A stretch of 64,000 nucleotides of DNA from NCBI GenBank assembly GCA_900155495.1, contig FTLJ01000437.1, forward strand, positions 32,028-96,027. The letters run 5' to 3'. The notes under the pieces were generated by a model, which searched no databases, was not told the origin of the DNA, and was given only the letters and a program-made list of their open reading frames with translations. Position numbers and translations under genes: made by a program. The stretch comes from Porogramme epimiltina (lineage: Eukaryota; Basidiomycota; Agaricomycetes; Polyporales; Polyporaceae). Below, piece after piece: positions 45,462 through 56,866 of the stretch; within the stretch, counting starts at the first letter, position 1; every line of letters starts with the position of its first letter.

Positions 45462-45769
45462 TCACCTATGACGTTGTCCACTTGTACTTCTCGTGTTATC
45501 TTGTCTCTGTGGCTCTCACAGCTACCATTTCCGATAATATAGCTGCTCCTATACCATATTACTGTGTGATGTCTTGCAGCACTTGGATTGCTTTAATGTG
45601 AATAATGTCGGAGCTCAAGGAATCGAATAAACTACATACTAGCCGAGGTTGCCTCAACGGGCGCCTCTGTTTCCCTTTCCATCGTCTACCGACTGCGTGC
45701 CTCCGTCCGGGGCTCCCTCGAAGTTCTCTCATCCACTTTCATTCCCCTGCCCACCCTACTTCTGGCATT
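45462..45769. other. Tandem intergenic gap (FAM50 to VMA8)
   Basis: This 308-base gap contains a possible AATAAA poly(A) signal at 45626-45631 for FAM50 and then a pyrimidine-rich VMA8 promoter tail. Confidence 0.45.
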
Positions 45770-46744
45770 ATGTCTGGCACAGGACCCCGAGAAAACATAT
45801 TCCCCACTCGGATGGCGTTGACGAACACCAAGTTGCGCCTCAAGGGTGCACAGACAGGACACTCCCTCCTCGCCAAGAAGCGCGATGCGCTCACGACTCG
45901 CTTCAGGGCTATCCTCCGCAGAGTAGATGAGGTGAGCGCGAACTCACATATCACGAACTCCTGCCGTTGTGTTCTCGGCGGAAACCCATACCGTATCGTT
46001 CTAGGCAAAGCGGAAGATGGGCAGGGTGATGCAGACCGCCTCGCTCTCGCTGGCTGAGGTGACGTACGCGACGGGCGATATCTCCTACCTCGTACAAGAG
46101 CAAGCCAAGTCTGCCTCGTTCAAGGTAAAGGCGAAGCAGGAGAATGTCTCCGGTGTTGTCCTGCCCGCCTTTGAGGTCGACCGAGTGCAAGGATCAGGTG
46201 CGTTTCTCTCGATGCGACTGCGTTCTGTCTCTAACGGCTCTGTCTCATTTACGCATTTCCACTCGGGAATGTATGTAGACTTTAACCTGACGGGCCTTGG
46301 TCGTGGTGGTCAGCAAGTGCTGCGTGCGAAGGAAGTCTATGCCAAAGCTGCAGAGACCCTAGTGGACCTTGCATCCCTTCAGACGGCGTTCATGATCCTC
46401 GATGAAGTCATCCGTGCCACAAATCGTCGAGTCAACGCTATCGAACACGTTGTTATCCCGCGTTTGGAGAATACGATCAAGTATATCACGAGCGAACTGG
46501 ATGAGATGGACCGAGAGGAGTTCTTCCGGTGCGTGCTTTCATTTCACTCGTTTAGACAGATATCAACAAGCTCTCCAGTTTGAAAAAGGTGCAAGGGAAG
46601 AAGAAGAGGGACGCCGACAGCGCTGAGGCCAAACGTATCGCTGAAGAGGCAAATGGTGACGCTCCCGCCCCTGCACCGCCAGATTTATCAGAGTCCAGCG
46701 CAGGCGACTTGTTGAGCAGCAAAGACGAGGATGTAATCTTCTGA
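45770..46744 (+). CDS. VMA8: V-type ATPase subunit D
   Basis: Four exons encode about 260 residues. It starts [20 protein letters not shown] and continues [20 protein letters not shown]. Exon 2 opens [20 protein letters not shown], exon 3 [20 protein letters not shown] and [20 protein letters not shown], with the long C-terminal helix [20 protein letters not shown]. Subunit D is the central rotor stalk of V1, coupling ATP hydrolysis to proton pumping at vacuolar and Golgi membranes. The whole family core is present. The last exon ([20 protein letters not shown]) ends in an acidic tail SSKDEDVIF. An open frame upstream to 45605 is 5' UTR. Confidence 0.93.
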
Positions 46745-47019
46745 AGACTTAGTGTGTAATAGATTCGAGGACTTCTGACGTTTTCACGATATCGAATTCG
46801 ATACCCATCCCCTTGTACAATACAACATGCGTGCAACTATCCGCTCGGACTGGCCAGATTTTATGAGAACACCTGAATGCACACTACGATGGCGGGGGTG
46901 GCCTGTGTGCGGCCCATGTGGCATAACATATGCGTAGTGGCATACATACATGTGTGATTTTGCAGCGATAATGCGAAGACAGCCAGGAAACAGAGCACGG
47001 AGGGAAGCAGACAGAATTA

Positions 47020-47772
47020 CTATATAGGGCTTTGGTGAGCAACAGAAGCAACGGCTAGGCAAGAGTGTGAACATACGTCAACCATCTCGACGTCCTCGCC
47101 AGCCGTCTTGGTCGCCTTCTTCCTGTCTTTGCGCTCAAGGATTGCCCGCCTGTTATAACGCAGCTATGTTCAGCGGATTTCCACAGCCTCATCATGCGCT
47201 ATGCTCACCTGTCCTTGTCGAGCTTGATAGTGGTGATAACGACATTGCTGGGGTGAATGCCGATGGGGACGGTCGCACCGTTCGACTTGTCGCGCTGGAC
47301 GCGGTCGACGTGGATCACCCACTTCTTACGGTAGACCTGGGTGACCTTGCCCTCCCGACCCTTGTACTTGCCCCGAACGATCCGGACCTCGTCGTCCTTG
47401 CGAACAGGTAGTGAACGGGTCTATTATTTTATGGAGAAGGCTTCGTTATTGCGGTGTAAAGTCTGGGAGGACACGGGGAACATACGTTGTACTTGCCGCG
47501 GAGCTCCTTGCTGAGCGAGGAGGACATGATCTTGCGGCGGACGGAAGAAGGCGCAGAGAAGTGCGCCTTGCGCGACTTGCGGCGGGAGGAGGAGATGTCT
47601 GGACATTGGGGGAGGGGGTCAGCGAAACCGGACTGACCATACACACCACATCCACAACGCCTCCGACCAATCCAACCGAATCCACCGTTCCTTCCGCTCC
47701 AATTCCTCTCGGCAGCACTGGAGCAGCATTCCACACTGCAACGGACGAGCACTAACCGGCGTTGAACTTCAT
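47020..47772 (-). CDS. RPL26: 60S ribosomal protein L26 (uL24)
   Basis: Four exons on the minus strand. Exon 1 is only 16 bases (MKFNA plus one base), joined to [19 protein letters not shown]. Then come [40 protein letters not shown], the KOW motif around [40 protein letters not shown] and [16 protein letters not shown]26 sits near the polypeptide exit tunnel of the large subunit. The C-terminus is uncertain: GEDVEMVD is followed by GTATGT, so the frame either reads on 14 more codons to a TAG at 47020-47022 or splices to a tiny last exon. Family members usually end near EMVD. The first intron is about 150 bases, long for this window. Confidence 0.9.
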
Positions 47773-48054
47773 CTTGACGGTCTTGAGGATGTCGACGGTG
47801 ACGATGGCAGATTTCCCTCCTTACGACAAGCGGTGGTACGGCTAGGCGCTCGCCGGAATCGTCACGCATAACCGAGGGTAACGGCAGCGTCACACCCCTT
47901 GCGCGCTCTCGGTCTGAAGAGAGGCGCTGGCGCTCAGGTGAGTTGTCGTCATTGCTCTTAGATCTCTCCTCTGTGATCTGTGGCTTGTTTTCTTACCACT
48001 GCTTTCTCGCTGTGCACTCATTGACCCTCCTGTGCCCCAATCTCTCACACAGCC

Positions 48055-49073
48055 ATGTCCGAAAAGGTCCGCTCCACAAAACTGAAGTTCAAAGGTGATA
48101 AATCCAAGAAGAAACGCAAGCACGAGGATGGAGATTCGGAAGGCCCCAGCAGGCGGAGACGCAAGGAGGATGGAGAAGAGTCTCCAGAGACATGGGTGCT
48201 ACCCGATGCTCCCACAGAAATACGCGGCCCAACATTCATACTACACCCCTCCGACCCTTCCCCCATATACGTCACTTACGACTCTACTCGCGGGCGCATC
48301 GTCCTTCAGTCCGCCGACAAGGACAAGAGTGAGGAGCCAGTGGCCACAAGCGTTCTAGAACGCACGCCGACAGACGTATCTCAGGTGTGGGTTGTAACGC
48401 GCGTCGCAGGCTCACCCACCGTCAACATCCGCACGGGTGTCGGAGAGGGCAAGTTCATTTCGTGCGACAAGCATGGGCTCGTTTCTGCAGACAGGGAAGC
48501 TCGTGGGCCTCAGGAAGAGTGGACACCTGTCGTCTTCCCCGATGGCATGGTCGCTTTCCAGAATATCTACGAGAAATACTTGAGCGTGGACGAGGTCGCT
48601 GGCGGGCAACTTGCGTTGCGCGGAGATAGCGACGAGGTGGGCTTTGGGGAACGCTTTTGGGTCAAAATACAGAGCAAGTACAAAAAGGAGGCACACGCAG
48701 AAGAGAAGAAGCGCAAGGACGGCATGGTGGACATGTCCACTGTTGATGAAGCGGGGACAAAGTGAGCCCTGGTCGACAGCCCCACTCAACGCGCGTGCTA
48801 TGCTAACTCAGTGATCCCCAGTAAAATGTATCAGGCATGGGGTGCGGGCAGATCAGTTGTATCAGTCGATGACAAGAAGGAGGTATGCATCGCTTTCCCC
48901 ACATTGTAGTGATTGCTGCTTAGCCGTTGTCAATTTCAGCTCAAGAAGGCAAAGAAAGAAGGGCGATTGGCGGAAGCCCTACTTGACCGACGAGCGAAGT
49001 TGAAGAGGTTAGTCTTCACGCCACTTAACTGGATGTAGGATTCTCATGGTCTCCCAGCGACCGATTCTGTTAG
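48055..49073 (+). CDS. FRG1: FRG1-like nuclear/nucleolar protein
   Basis: Four exons encode about 275 residues. A basic N-terminus (KLKFKGDKSKKKRKHEDGD) provides a nuclear signal. The fascin-like beta-trefoil follows: TVNIRTGVGEGKFISCDKHG, WTPVVFPDGMVAFQNIYEKY, LSVDEVAGGQLALRGDSDEV and ERFWVKIQSKYKKEA. The last short exons give KMYQAWGAGRSVV, LKKAKKEGRLAEALLDRRAK and the typical end LKSDRFC. FRG1 binds actin and RNA and is found in nucleoli and spliceosomes; its exact fungal role is not established. The final exon of a few codons is required to reach the DRFC terminus. It is head-to-head with RPL26 across 282 bases. Confidence 0.88.
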
Positions 49074-50030
49074 CCATCTCGCTGCGGACCGCAGTGTGTA
49101 TTATATTTATTATTTGTATTCTCCAAATAGGTCTGTCCTTGCGGCTGTGTGCTATGGAATTGTACACCAAGACATATATCCCGTATAGATACTCCCCGAG
49201 ACCTACAGGCGTGCCTCATATCAGAGCCAGCGAGAACCTCGTGGATGCCGGAGCTATGCAGGTCTTCTCTCCTCCGCGTCCAAAATGACCTGCTGTCCCC
49301 AAGTACGGCATGCCGATGGAAAGCGTCTTGCTTGGGTAACTATCATCATGTCCGAGCAATGATGCGGATTCAGTGGGAGCCCAAAACGGCACGTCACTAC
49401 TGCCATCTCCAGGTCATTATACCTCCAAAGACGGTGGGAGGCCAATGAAGTCAATGCGGCGCCCGCATCTAGGTGAGTTAGTTTACCTTAAACGCAGTGC
49501 AGAGAGGTGTCATTGAACGAGAGCCTCGAGAGGGAAGGAAATTGTATACTACATTATAATCTCCTCTTCTTTGCATACAGCCGTGGCCTATAGTGAGGGC
49601 ATCGGACTGACCTTCATTGTCGTCAGCAACATAATAGTAGCCAGGAAAAGCCACCAAATGTCGATGGTGAACTCGCTGGGTCGAAGGGGCACCGGGAAAC
49701 GTGGGAGAATCGTAGATGTAGTTTTTGAGCATCCGTACCGGGGGGAAGGATGTCGACGAGTCACATAGGCTGTTTTTTCCGCTGGTCAATGAGCATCCAG
49801 CACACACAAGTATCGAGTAATAGGGTGGCTGAACGAGTTCAACCTACTACAGCTCCCAAACAAGAGCGTGCGCGCGCTGACGCGGACGCCATCGACCAAA
49901 TATGTACAAACTTGACGTCTCACTCGACCCTCGGGTTCTCCGGTAGTGCAGCCACCGTCCGTCTCCGCTCGTCCTTGCACTCTTGTCGCACTCCCCTTGC
50001 CCTCATTCACCCTCAAATACAGCTTTCATA
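49074..50030. other. Intergenic region (957 bases)
   Basis: This tandem gap lies between FRG1 and the LUC7-like gene. It begins with an AT-rich 3' UTR-like part and ends with a C-rich promoter tail. Short frames on both strands show no homology signs, so I see no gene here. Confidence 0.5.
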
Positions 50031-51266
50031 ATGGGTCGGCTAGCAGAAATGCAGAGGAAGCTCCTCGAGGTACGCCGTTTCGCCCCCAGTCGCACAACCG
50101 TGGCACTCATAGTGTCACCAGCAAATGATGGGACCAGAGGCTATGGGCGTGTCGAACGCGAACCTCCACTGGTCGGATGATAAAGTCTGCAGGAACTTCC
50201 TTTGTGGAACTTGCCCGCACACTCTTTTCACCAACACTGTAAGTAACGCCGTGTTCTCAGTGTGGGTGCCGCAACTAACCGTGTTTTCAGAAAATGGACC
50301 TTGGAGCGTGTCCCAAGTCGCATACCGAACGGCTCAAGACCGAATTCCTTGCGGCGCGTGAGGCGAACCCTAGCGACCCCGTGTTTGCGCGCTTTCAAAC
50401 CGAGTACGAGTCCAACATTTTCGCGTTCGTGGACGAGTGCGACAGGAGGATTCGTGCCGCTCACCGGAGGCTGGAGAAGACTCCTGAGGAGAACGCGAAG
50501 ACGACGAACTTGGTGTGTATCGTTACGCGCCTCAATCCTACATAAGCCGCTGACAGGCTCGCAGATGAGGGAAATCGCCGAGATTGAGCTCGCCATTCAG
50601 GGTGGCACTGAGAAGATCGAGACGCTCGGCGAGCAGGGCAAGGTGGAGGAGTCCATGCGGGAGATGCAAGCCATTGAGGCACTGAAAAGCGAGAAAGCGG
50701 ACAAGGAGGTGCGTCATATCCACTTCGTTTTGATGCCCAGCACCAACCTTTCCTTCAGCGTGAGTTGCAACAACTTACCGACACTTCGGGAGCGTCCGGT
50801 CACCAAAAGCTTCGCGTGTGTGACGTGTGCGGCGCGTACCTCTCCGTCCTCGACTCCGACCGTCGTCTTGCGGACCACTTCGGTGGAAAGGTGTGTTCTT
50901 CCACAATTTATACGTATCGGAACTTTTCGGCTGACCTTGCTCGAAGATGCATCTTGGATACCACGAGCTTCGTAATATGCTAGTGAAATTCAAGGAGGAC
51001 CGAGACAAGCGCAAGATGGGACCACCGTCCTCTGTGCCTTCCGGCGGCCCTCCCGCCAGCGGCCCACCTCGTGGCGGAGAACGCGACTACCGGTCATCTC
51101 GCGACGACTATCGTGAACGTGATCGCGGCTACGGCGACAGACACTCAAGATATGAGTAAGTTCATAGACATTTGACCGTTTCTAGTCCGTTAACACGATT
51201 CTTGCTCGTAACAGTGAGAGACGGCGGGAGCGTTCGCGCTCACCCGGCCGCCGTTCGAGGTACTGA
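50031..51266 (+). CDS. LUC7-like U1 snRNP splicing factor
   Basis: Seven exons encode about 285 residues. It starts MGRLAEMQRKLLE joined to QMMGPEAMG. The first CCCH zinc finger is in KVCRNFLCGTCPHTLFTNT and KMDLGACPKSHTERLKTEFL. A coiled coil follows (IAELELAIQGGTEK-like, VEESMREMQAIEALKSEKAD). The second finger is KLRVCDVCGAYLSVLDSDRR followed by ADHFGGKMHLGYHELRN. The C-terminus is an Arg/Asp/Ser tail (RDYRSSRDDYRERDRGYGDR and ERRRERSRSPGRRSRY), an RS-like domain. LUC7 proteins stabilise U1 snRNA on the 5' splice site, a good fit with the intron-dense genes here. Six introns of normal size are consistent. Confidence 0.92.
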
Positions 51267-51439
51267 ACACAGCGAACATAGCCGGAGTTTCGTGATAGGA
51301 GTTCAGGACTTGCTTTCTATGATTGTTATCGTTAGTGTATTGTAATGCTATCTGCCTATTCCTAAGTCCATTCGTACAAGTTATATCGGAAGTATGACGG
51401 GTGCCCGGAACCAAAGGTATGGATGGATAGTAATGTATT

Positions 51440-53972
51440 CTAACCCAAGTCTGTCCGAGCGGAACTCCATCCTTTCCAGTCAAACCCTCTCTTGCCCATT
51501 GTCCCTCCTTTCTCGGATGTCCGTGGGTGGACAGGGTCCTTGCCCTTCTTCTCAGAGAGCCCGACGGAGACCATCTCGAGCGGTTTCGCGATCGCGGCTG
51601 GTGCAGAGACCCGCCGCTCCGTCCTGTCGGCTTTCTTCAAAGAGGCGGGCAGCGTCGTTTGCACCTTTGCGAGGACCGCCGGCTTGAGTTTATGCGCAGT
51701 TATAGGCTTGTACCCGTTGGTCGGCCACGGGGGTACCGGCAAGCTTGAGATCGGCCTGTACTTCTTTGCTGGTCGCAGCGGCTTGGACTGAGCTTCCTCG
51801 TCTTCGATAGGGGCAGGACGCTTGCTTGGGGCGGCGGGTTTCGCAGAGGGTCCCGGTTCTGGCGCCGTTGTTGAAGCTGTTCCCTCTGCCGGCGCGCGAG
51901 CGGCGGGCTTCGATGCCGTCGCTGACAATTTTGGTGGCGCTACGTCGCCCTTCGCATTCGTTGAGGCTGTCGTGGGCTTGGAGGCCGCCGTCGCCGGCGG
52001 ATGATGTTTCGGCTCCGGTGCGGAATTCGAAGCCACAGACCTTGGAGTTTGCACATGAGGGAGTGTAGGATGCGAGCTCTGCTCAACGGGCGCAGGGGAA
52101 TGTATAGGGTCACTCGGGAAAGAGATGGAGTCCGTTGGTTTTTTAAGAGAGCTCGCCTTCGACTTGTTCATGGGCTTTGCAGCCTGCACAGACCGCGCGA
52201 AGGGGTTCGCGCTCGCGGGAGCTACATTCGTCCGAGACATCGAAGGGCCTGTGTCCACCTGCGCCGGCGGGGCATCGGCGCGTTTCTGCACGAGGCTGAA
52301 CATACGCTGTATGCTGGAGAGTGCGTACATGCGCTTGCGCGCTTGCTTCCCCTGCACGGACTCAGCGCTGTCTTTGCGTTTGAGCGACGGTGTAGTCGTA
52401 GATTCCAAGGAAGCTGCCTCTGTATCGAACACACTTCGGGGCATCTTGCTCGTGCTTTTGGGCAAGGGTGGGGAGGAGGGGAGGCAGCTCCATGGTGGTG
52501 GCGTCCGGCAGAGCATATATAGGTCCGGAGCGCGGATAGTCGATGTTTGAGGAAGGGGAGTATTATTGGGTTTCTTCGGCCCTAGTTGTCCGGAAGTGTC
52601 CCTTCGGTGAATAGCGCTGTGGTTGGTCCTTTCCAAGCCAGGTCGATCCAGCCCTCGTCCACGAATCGGGGGACGACTGTAGAAGGCAGCCGCGAGGCGA
52701 TCTTGTGCGTATTCATCCTGTTCTCGAGCCGCAACATTATTGAGCATCGTTAACGTGTCCAAAGCGTGAGCTGGCTGGTCTCTGATCCCACGACTGTTGG
52801 AAGGGGTTGGACGGGGGTACTCCTGAGGGAGAAAGACATCCTGTCGCCCAACCAAGGGTCGCTGCTCCTGGCCAGGTAGGCGATGCACGTCAGTGCCCTG
52901 CCAGTCCCAAATGGCGCGCTGAATCGGGATGGCGTCTTGCTTGTGTTGCAATGAGTCGACGTTCAGGAGGAATGGCTTGTCTTGAGAGAACAACGATATG
53001 TCCGGATTGTCAGAAGCCAGACGATCCAAAACATCCGAAAGCTTCGACGGGTGAAATAAACAGGAGTTTCCACTAGGTTGGAAGGGTAGTTTATGGAGGG
53101 TCCGTGGTTTACACAGAGTTCCGCGCAGATCTGGAAATTAATGGTTGGTTAGAGAGAATGAGTTCAAGAGGTCGCTTCAGTTACGCACCCACGACACTAA
53201 GAAGTGGGAAGTGAGGCAACCACCGTAGCACTTCGTCGTCGATGTTCATGCAGTTCCTCACAAATAGCACACGGAGACCCCAGGGGCCTCGCCGTTCTGG
53301 ACATTGATCCTCGCCGCCGTCACTCCATGAAAGACTCTTGGCAAGTCTTTGGATGCCATAGGACCCTAGCGCAGTTGCACTGGCGTCGAGTGCGGCCAAT
53401 AGGTGCAGATGGCGTAGCTTTACCGCATTATCGTCAGTGAGTTCGTCGCAACCACTTAGAGTGAGAACGGTGACGAGAGAGAAGTATTGCGTGCTCGGGA
53501 TCATCTGTAGGAGAGGCATGTGTACATCAGACAGAGGAAGAGTGTATTCGCGGAAGGTCTCGGGGAGTTCGTTGAATATCTGAACAAGGACTGCCCAAAG
53601 GCGTGGATCCACTCGACGAAGATCGAGGTCCTGGACATCTTCGGAAGAAAATGGGCGGTAGGAAGGGATGAGGGCCTGGATAATATCGAAGTCATGGCCG
53701 TCGTTGGGAGGCGTGTAAAGGACTCGTTGTGGGCCAAGAGTATATAATTGTTCCGGGTATTCAACAATGGCCTTGATGCAGAAATAAGCCAGTGACGGGA
53801 CGAAGGTGAGCGAAGGTGAAGTTGTGATGTTGACTGTATGCGGTTCGGACTGGTATGGGGTTCTGGCCGCAGAGGGTGCAGGCGCAAGCTGATACTTGTG
53901 TATGGTCGTACAGGCCTCGTCGGATGTGAGTGTGGGTTTGGGTGTGTAGAGGACGATCGGCTTGAGGCTCAT
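51440..53972 (-). CDS. RNI-like N-terminal plus disordered basic C-terminal protein
   Basis: Two exons, joined VVG/DLRGTLCKPRTLH, encode about 820 residues. They appear as two open frames, but the GT-AG intron (about 53125-53185) keeps frame, so I call one gene. The N-terminal domain has leucine-rich-repeat features: TVLTLSGCDELTDDNAVKLR, LHLLAALDASATALGSYGIQ, LRVLFVRNCMNIDDEVLRWL and FPLLSVVDLRGT. Such folds usually bind proteins. After about residue 340 the chain is disordered, rich in Ser/Pro/Ala/Lys, and basic near the C-terminus (KSKASSLKKPTDS, TMGKRGFDWKGWSSARTDLG). The family is not recognised. The C-terminal block GFDWKGW may be a conserved short motif. Confidence 0.7.
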
Positions 53973-54278
53973 GGCGGGCTGAACCGAGCCTCAGCGACGC
54001 GTCGACGTCACGCGTCGCGTCTCTGACGCGTAGTGTCACGGCAGTCACGTCACTCCCCGCACCCCTGATACCTTGCAAGTGTGCGCGGAGTGTTTCACTC
54101 GACTATCACGGCACTAGACAAAGATGCCAATGCTGCGGCCCCGAAGGGCTCCTGCGAGTCAAACTGCGGGATTGATCAACCCGCCAAGTGTTCGACCCAC
54201 TGTCGTCCAACTCGAATTTCTTACGCTTCCGTTTCCAATATCTCCTTTATCATCTTTTCTAGTGAATCTGATCTGCCA
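53973..54278. other. Divergent promoter region
   Basis: A 306-base gap between two head-to-head genes. It contains repeated GACGC/GCGTC words around 53985-54045 that could form short hairpins. Confidence 0.45.
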
Positions 54279-55679
54279 ATGCCGAAGCACGACGGGTTCA
54301 CAGTCCAGGTTAGGACAGCAGGGAACAAAAGGCATGAGGAGCATCGGACCAGTGTTGAGAATTCGGGCCTGCCGCATGGCACTACGGTGGTGAGTTGTTG
54401 GATAGCCAGCATTGAGAGCCAGGTATCTTTCTTTTAACCCCAAAACGGTAAACGATGTCTACTACGGCCCTAACTTTCATCCCCTCTCAGGCATTCTGTA
54501 TATGCTGGGAAGTAAGCCCGGCCAGTGCTACCCACATGGTGGTCAAAGTGTATATGGATGGGCAGCTCGCTGAGGCCGTCTCCCATCATAAGAAGGAGAA
54601 TTCGGGCGTATCCCGAGGAGTTATAGTTGATCAGGGTCACTTGAGAAGGTACATGTTTGGGAAAATCCCGCTCGCTGGTGAGTTCCCGGTTGATTCTCCT
54701 CAACATGCGTCATTACACAATTAATAGACCACGAAACCGTTACTGGACTACGACCCGGACACAGCGATTTAGGCACGATTTCAGTTCATCTCTACCGTGT
54801 TTCCCACTGGAAAAGGGGGCCGCATCCCGAATCAGATGGAAGCGAGCTTTTTGAGGTTGAAGATGCTCCAACAATTCACGAAGACGACGCCGGCGATGTT
54901 GAACATGTCGTCTGGTAAGCGCTTCCCTGATATTCGAAGTCGATCGTCGACGATATTAACTTCATGCGACGTGGTGTCATTTGGACAATCAACAGTTTCG
55001 CTGAGCAAGAACGCCAGCGCCCCAATGCTTCTGGCTATACCGTACACTACCCCACGAAGATCGACGAGAAGCCTTTCATAATTTTCAAGTTCTATTATCG
55101 GCCGGAAGGTAGCTTTCTCACCTCTTTGCAACATGAAATTGCAATCTACTAACTTCTCATTTTCAGCGGTCCTAGCTAGGCTTGGAATCGTCATCCGCCG
55201 TGTCGACACTCCTGCTTCGGGCTCCGGGCGGAAGCGATCTCGTACTGCGCTCAAGGCAACCAGCCTCACGAACCCCAAACGCTCCCGTATAGAAACATCA
55301 GTGGCGGGCTCATCGTCTTCTATCCGCCGCAGGCGGAGTCGGTCACCGACCGTCCCGAGCACGCCAGAGCGCGCAGAACCGAACTCACTGCAGAATGCGG
55401 TCCTGCTTTACCCGGAGCCGGAGGGAGAAGGAAATAGTGGCCTAACGGGAGAAGAGCAAATACTCAAAGACAATATCAAACAGGAGGAGATTGAAAAGTT
55501 GGATGTGCGTACTCTACACGCGTACAGTGCAGTCGCTAACTATAGTGCTTATTTGCATTCACTAGGGCATCATCGCCGATGCAATTAGTAGAAAGGAACA
55601 GCTCATGCGGCAATCTATGAAGCGAGAGGGCTCTCCTATTCAGGTTCCTCGCGACTGTGGTATTATTGATCTGACCTAA
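54279..55679 (+). CDS. DUF7918-type protein with a C-terminal SUMO-interaction-like motif
   Basis: Six exons encode about 350 residues. Start MPKHDGFTVQVRTAGNKRHE; then VVSCWIASIESQ joined to AFCICWEVSPASATHMVVKV, LRRYMFGKIPLA, DHETVTGLRPGHSDLGTISV, HLYRVSHWKRGPHPES, EQERQRPNASGYTVHYPTKI and FIIFKFYYRPEAVLARLGIV. This beta-rich layout with the YRPEA/LGI end matches the basidiomycete DUF7918 family, whose function is unknown. The C-terminal third is basic and disordered, with SIRRRRSRSPTVPSTPERAE. The last residues, DCGIIDLT, form a SUMO-interaction-like I-I-D-L core. A nuclear, SUMO-dependent role is only suggested. Intron phases are all consistent. Confidence 0.78.
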
Positions 55680-55925
55680 ACGAGGCGGTCATACATTACC
55701 TATTTCCTTGAATTGCGGTGGAAGAATAACCATGTCACATAGGCAAGTTTTGTAGGTTCAAGCTATCCCACACGTTACTTGGGGCGACACCATGATAATC
55801 CATATATTTCCAAACTCTGACTCCAAACTCATACATGCGGACATAATCGCATTCTCGGTCGAGGATACAGTGCGAAATTCCGAGGCTATATCCAGGCAGT
55901 ACTGCGAAACTCGAAGGCTCGGCGT

Positions 55926-56866
55926 CTACTCCGTGTCAAACACCAACGCCCGCACCTCGATGGACTCGCGGTGAGGAGCCTCTTTCGGGCTGCTCGCATC
56001 CAAGAAGGCGCTGTGCGGCGTGAGCCTGGCGCGATCCTGCTCGGAGTCGTAACACTTGATGAGCGTGACCTCCTCCGGGGTCTGGTCCGCGAGGTAGTAC
56101 CAGCGGTGCTCGGGGTTGTGGCGCACGCTGTACGTGCTGCCGGTGCGGTGCGGGTAGATGAAGTGCACCGACACGAGGTCGCGCTCGTCGAGGTGGCGCC
56201 AGTCCGAGACCGCGAGCGGCTTGTGCGCGACCGGGTGGTGGATCGGCCGCCAGACGTTGATGATGCGCACGCGGCCCTTGAGGAGGCGCTCTGCGTCCTC
56301 GGGGAGGTGGTACTTGACACGCTCGACGCTGGCGTTGTACGTCTGGTCGATGTGCACGCGCTCCTGGAGGAGAATCAGAATGTAGTTCGGGGTGTGCGTG
56401 CGGGAGACTCACCACAGGGCCGCGGTTCTCTGGGCCGGGCTTCCCGTTCTCATCGGGCTTGCGCCTGTAGAATCGCTTGTTTGAGCTCCAAGCCCCAGGA
56501 TCCAGCAAGTACGACTAACCTGATGGTGTGGTCGAAGATGAAGACGCGTTTCGCGCCAGCGACCTTCTTGAGGATCTCTTCTATCTCCGGGTAGTACTGA
56601 GCCTTGATGCGCTCCTCGTTGTCGAACTCGCTCTCGACGCTCGGCCAGTGCACGAATTGGAACCCGCTCTTGTCGAGCCCGAACTCGTTCTCGCGCCCAC
56701 GGGCATCGTGTACGGTGACCTGTTTCGGGTCGACTCCAATGTTGTTGGGGGCCTTGCCCGCCGGAGGCTCGAGGACGTATTGGTACGGTTCCTCCGCCCC
56801 GATGGGAGCGTAGTAGTTGAGAGTCGTCTGGACGTCGTGGGGAGTGAGGACTGCAGCTGTGGCCAT
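55926..56866 (-). CDS. CmcJ / AsaB / GA4-desaturase-like oxygenase
   Basis: Three exons on the minus strand encode about 280 residues. It starts MATAAVLTPHDVQTTLNYYA. Conserved blocks are GFQFVHWPSVESEFDNEERI, AKRVFIFDHTIR, RKPDENGKPGPENRGPV, ERVHIDQTYNASVERVKYHL, RVRIINVWRPIHHPVAHKPL, LVSVHFIYPHRTGSTYSVRH and WYYLADQTPEEVTLIKCYDS. The HxD pair in VHID and the later His fit an Fe(II)/2-oxoglutarate-like centre. The group includes the cephamycin CmcJ-like and the AsaB desaturase proteins, used in fungal and bacterial secondary metabolism. No biosynthetic partner lies nearby, so this is an isolated tailoring-type enzyme. A TATA box precedes it by about 95 bases. The substrate is unknown. Confidence 0.85.

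Noticed and set aside
52496..52520. TATA-like bases (CATATATAGG) as a promoter
   Set aside because: They lie inside the open coding exon of the LRR-like/disordered protein.
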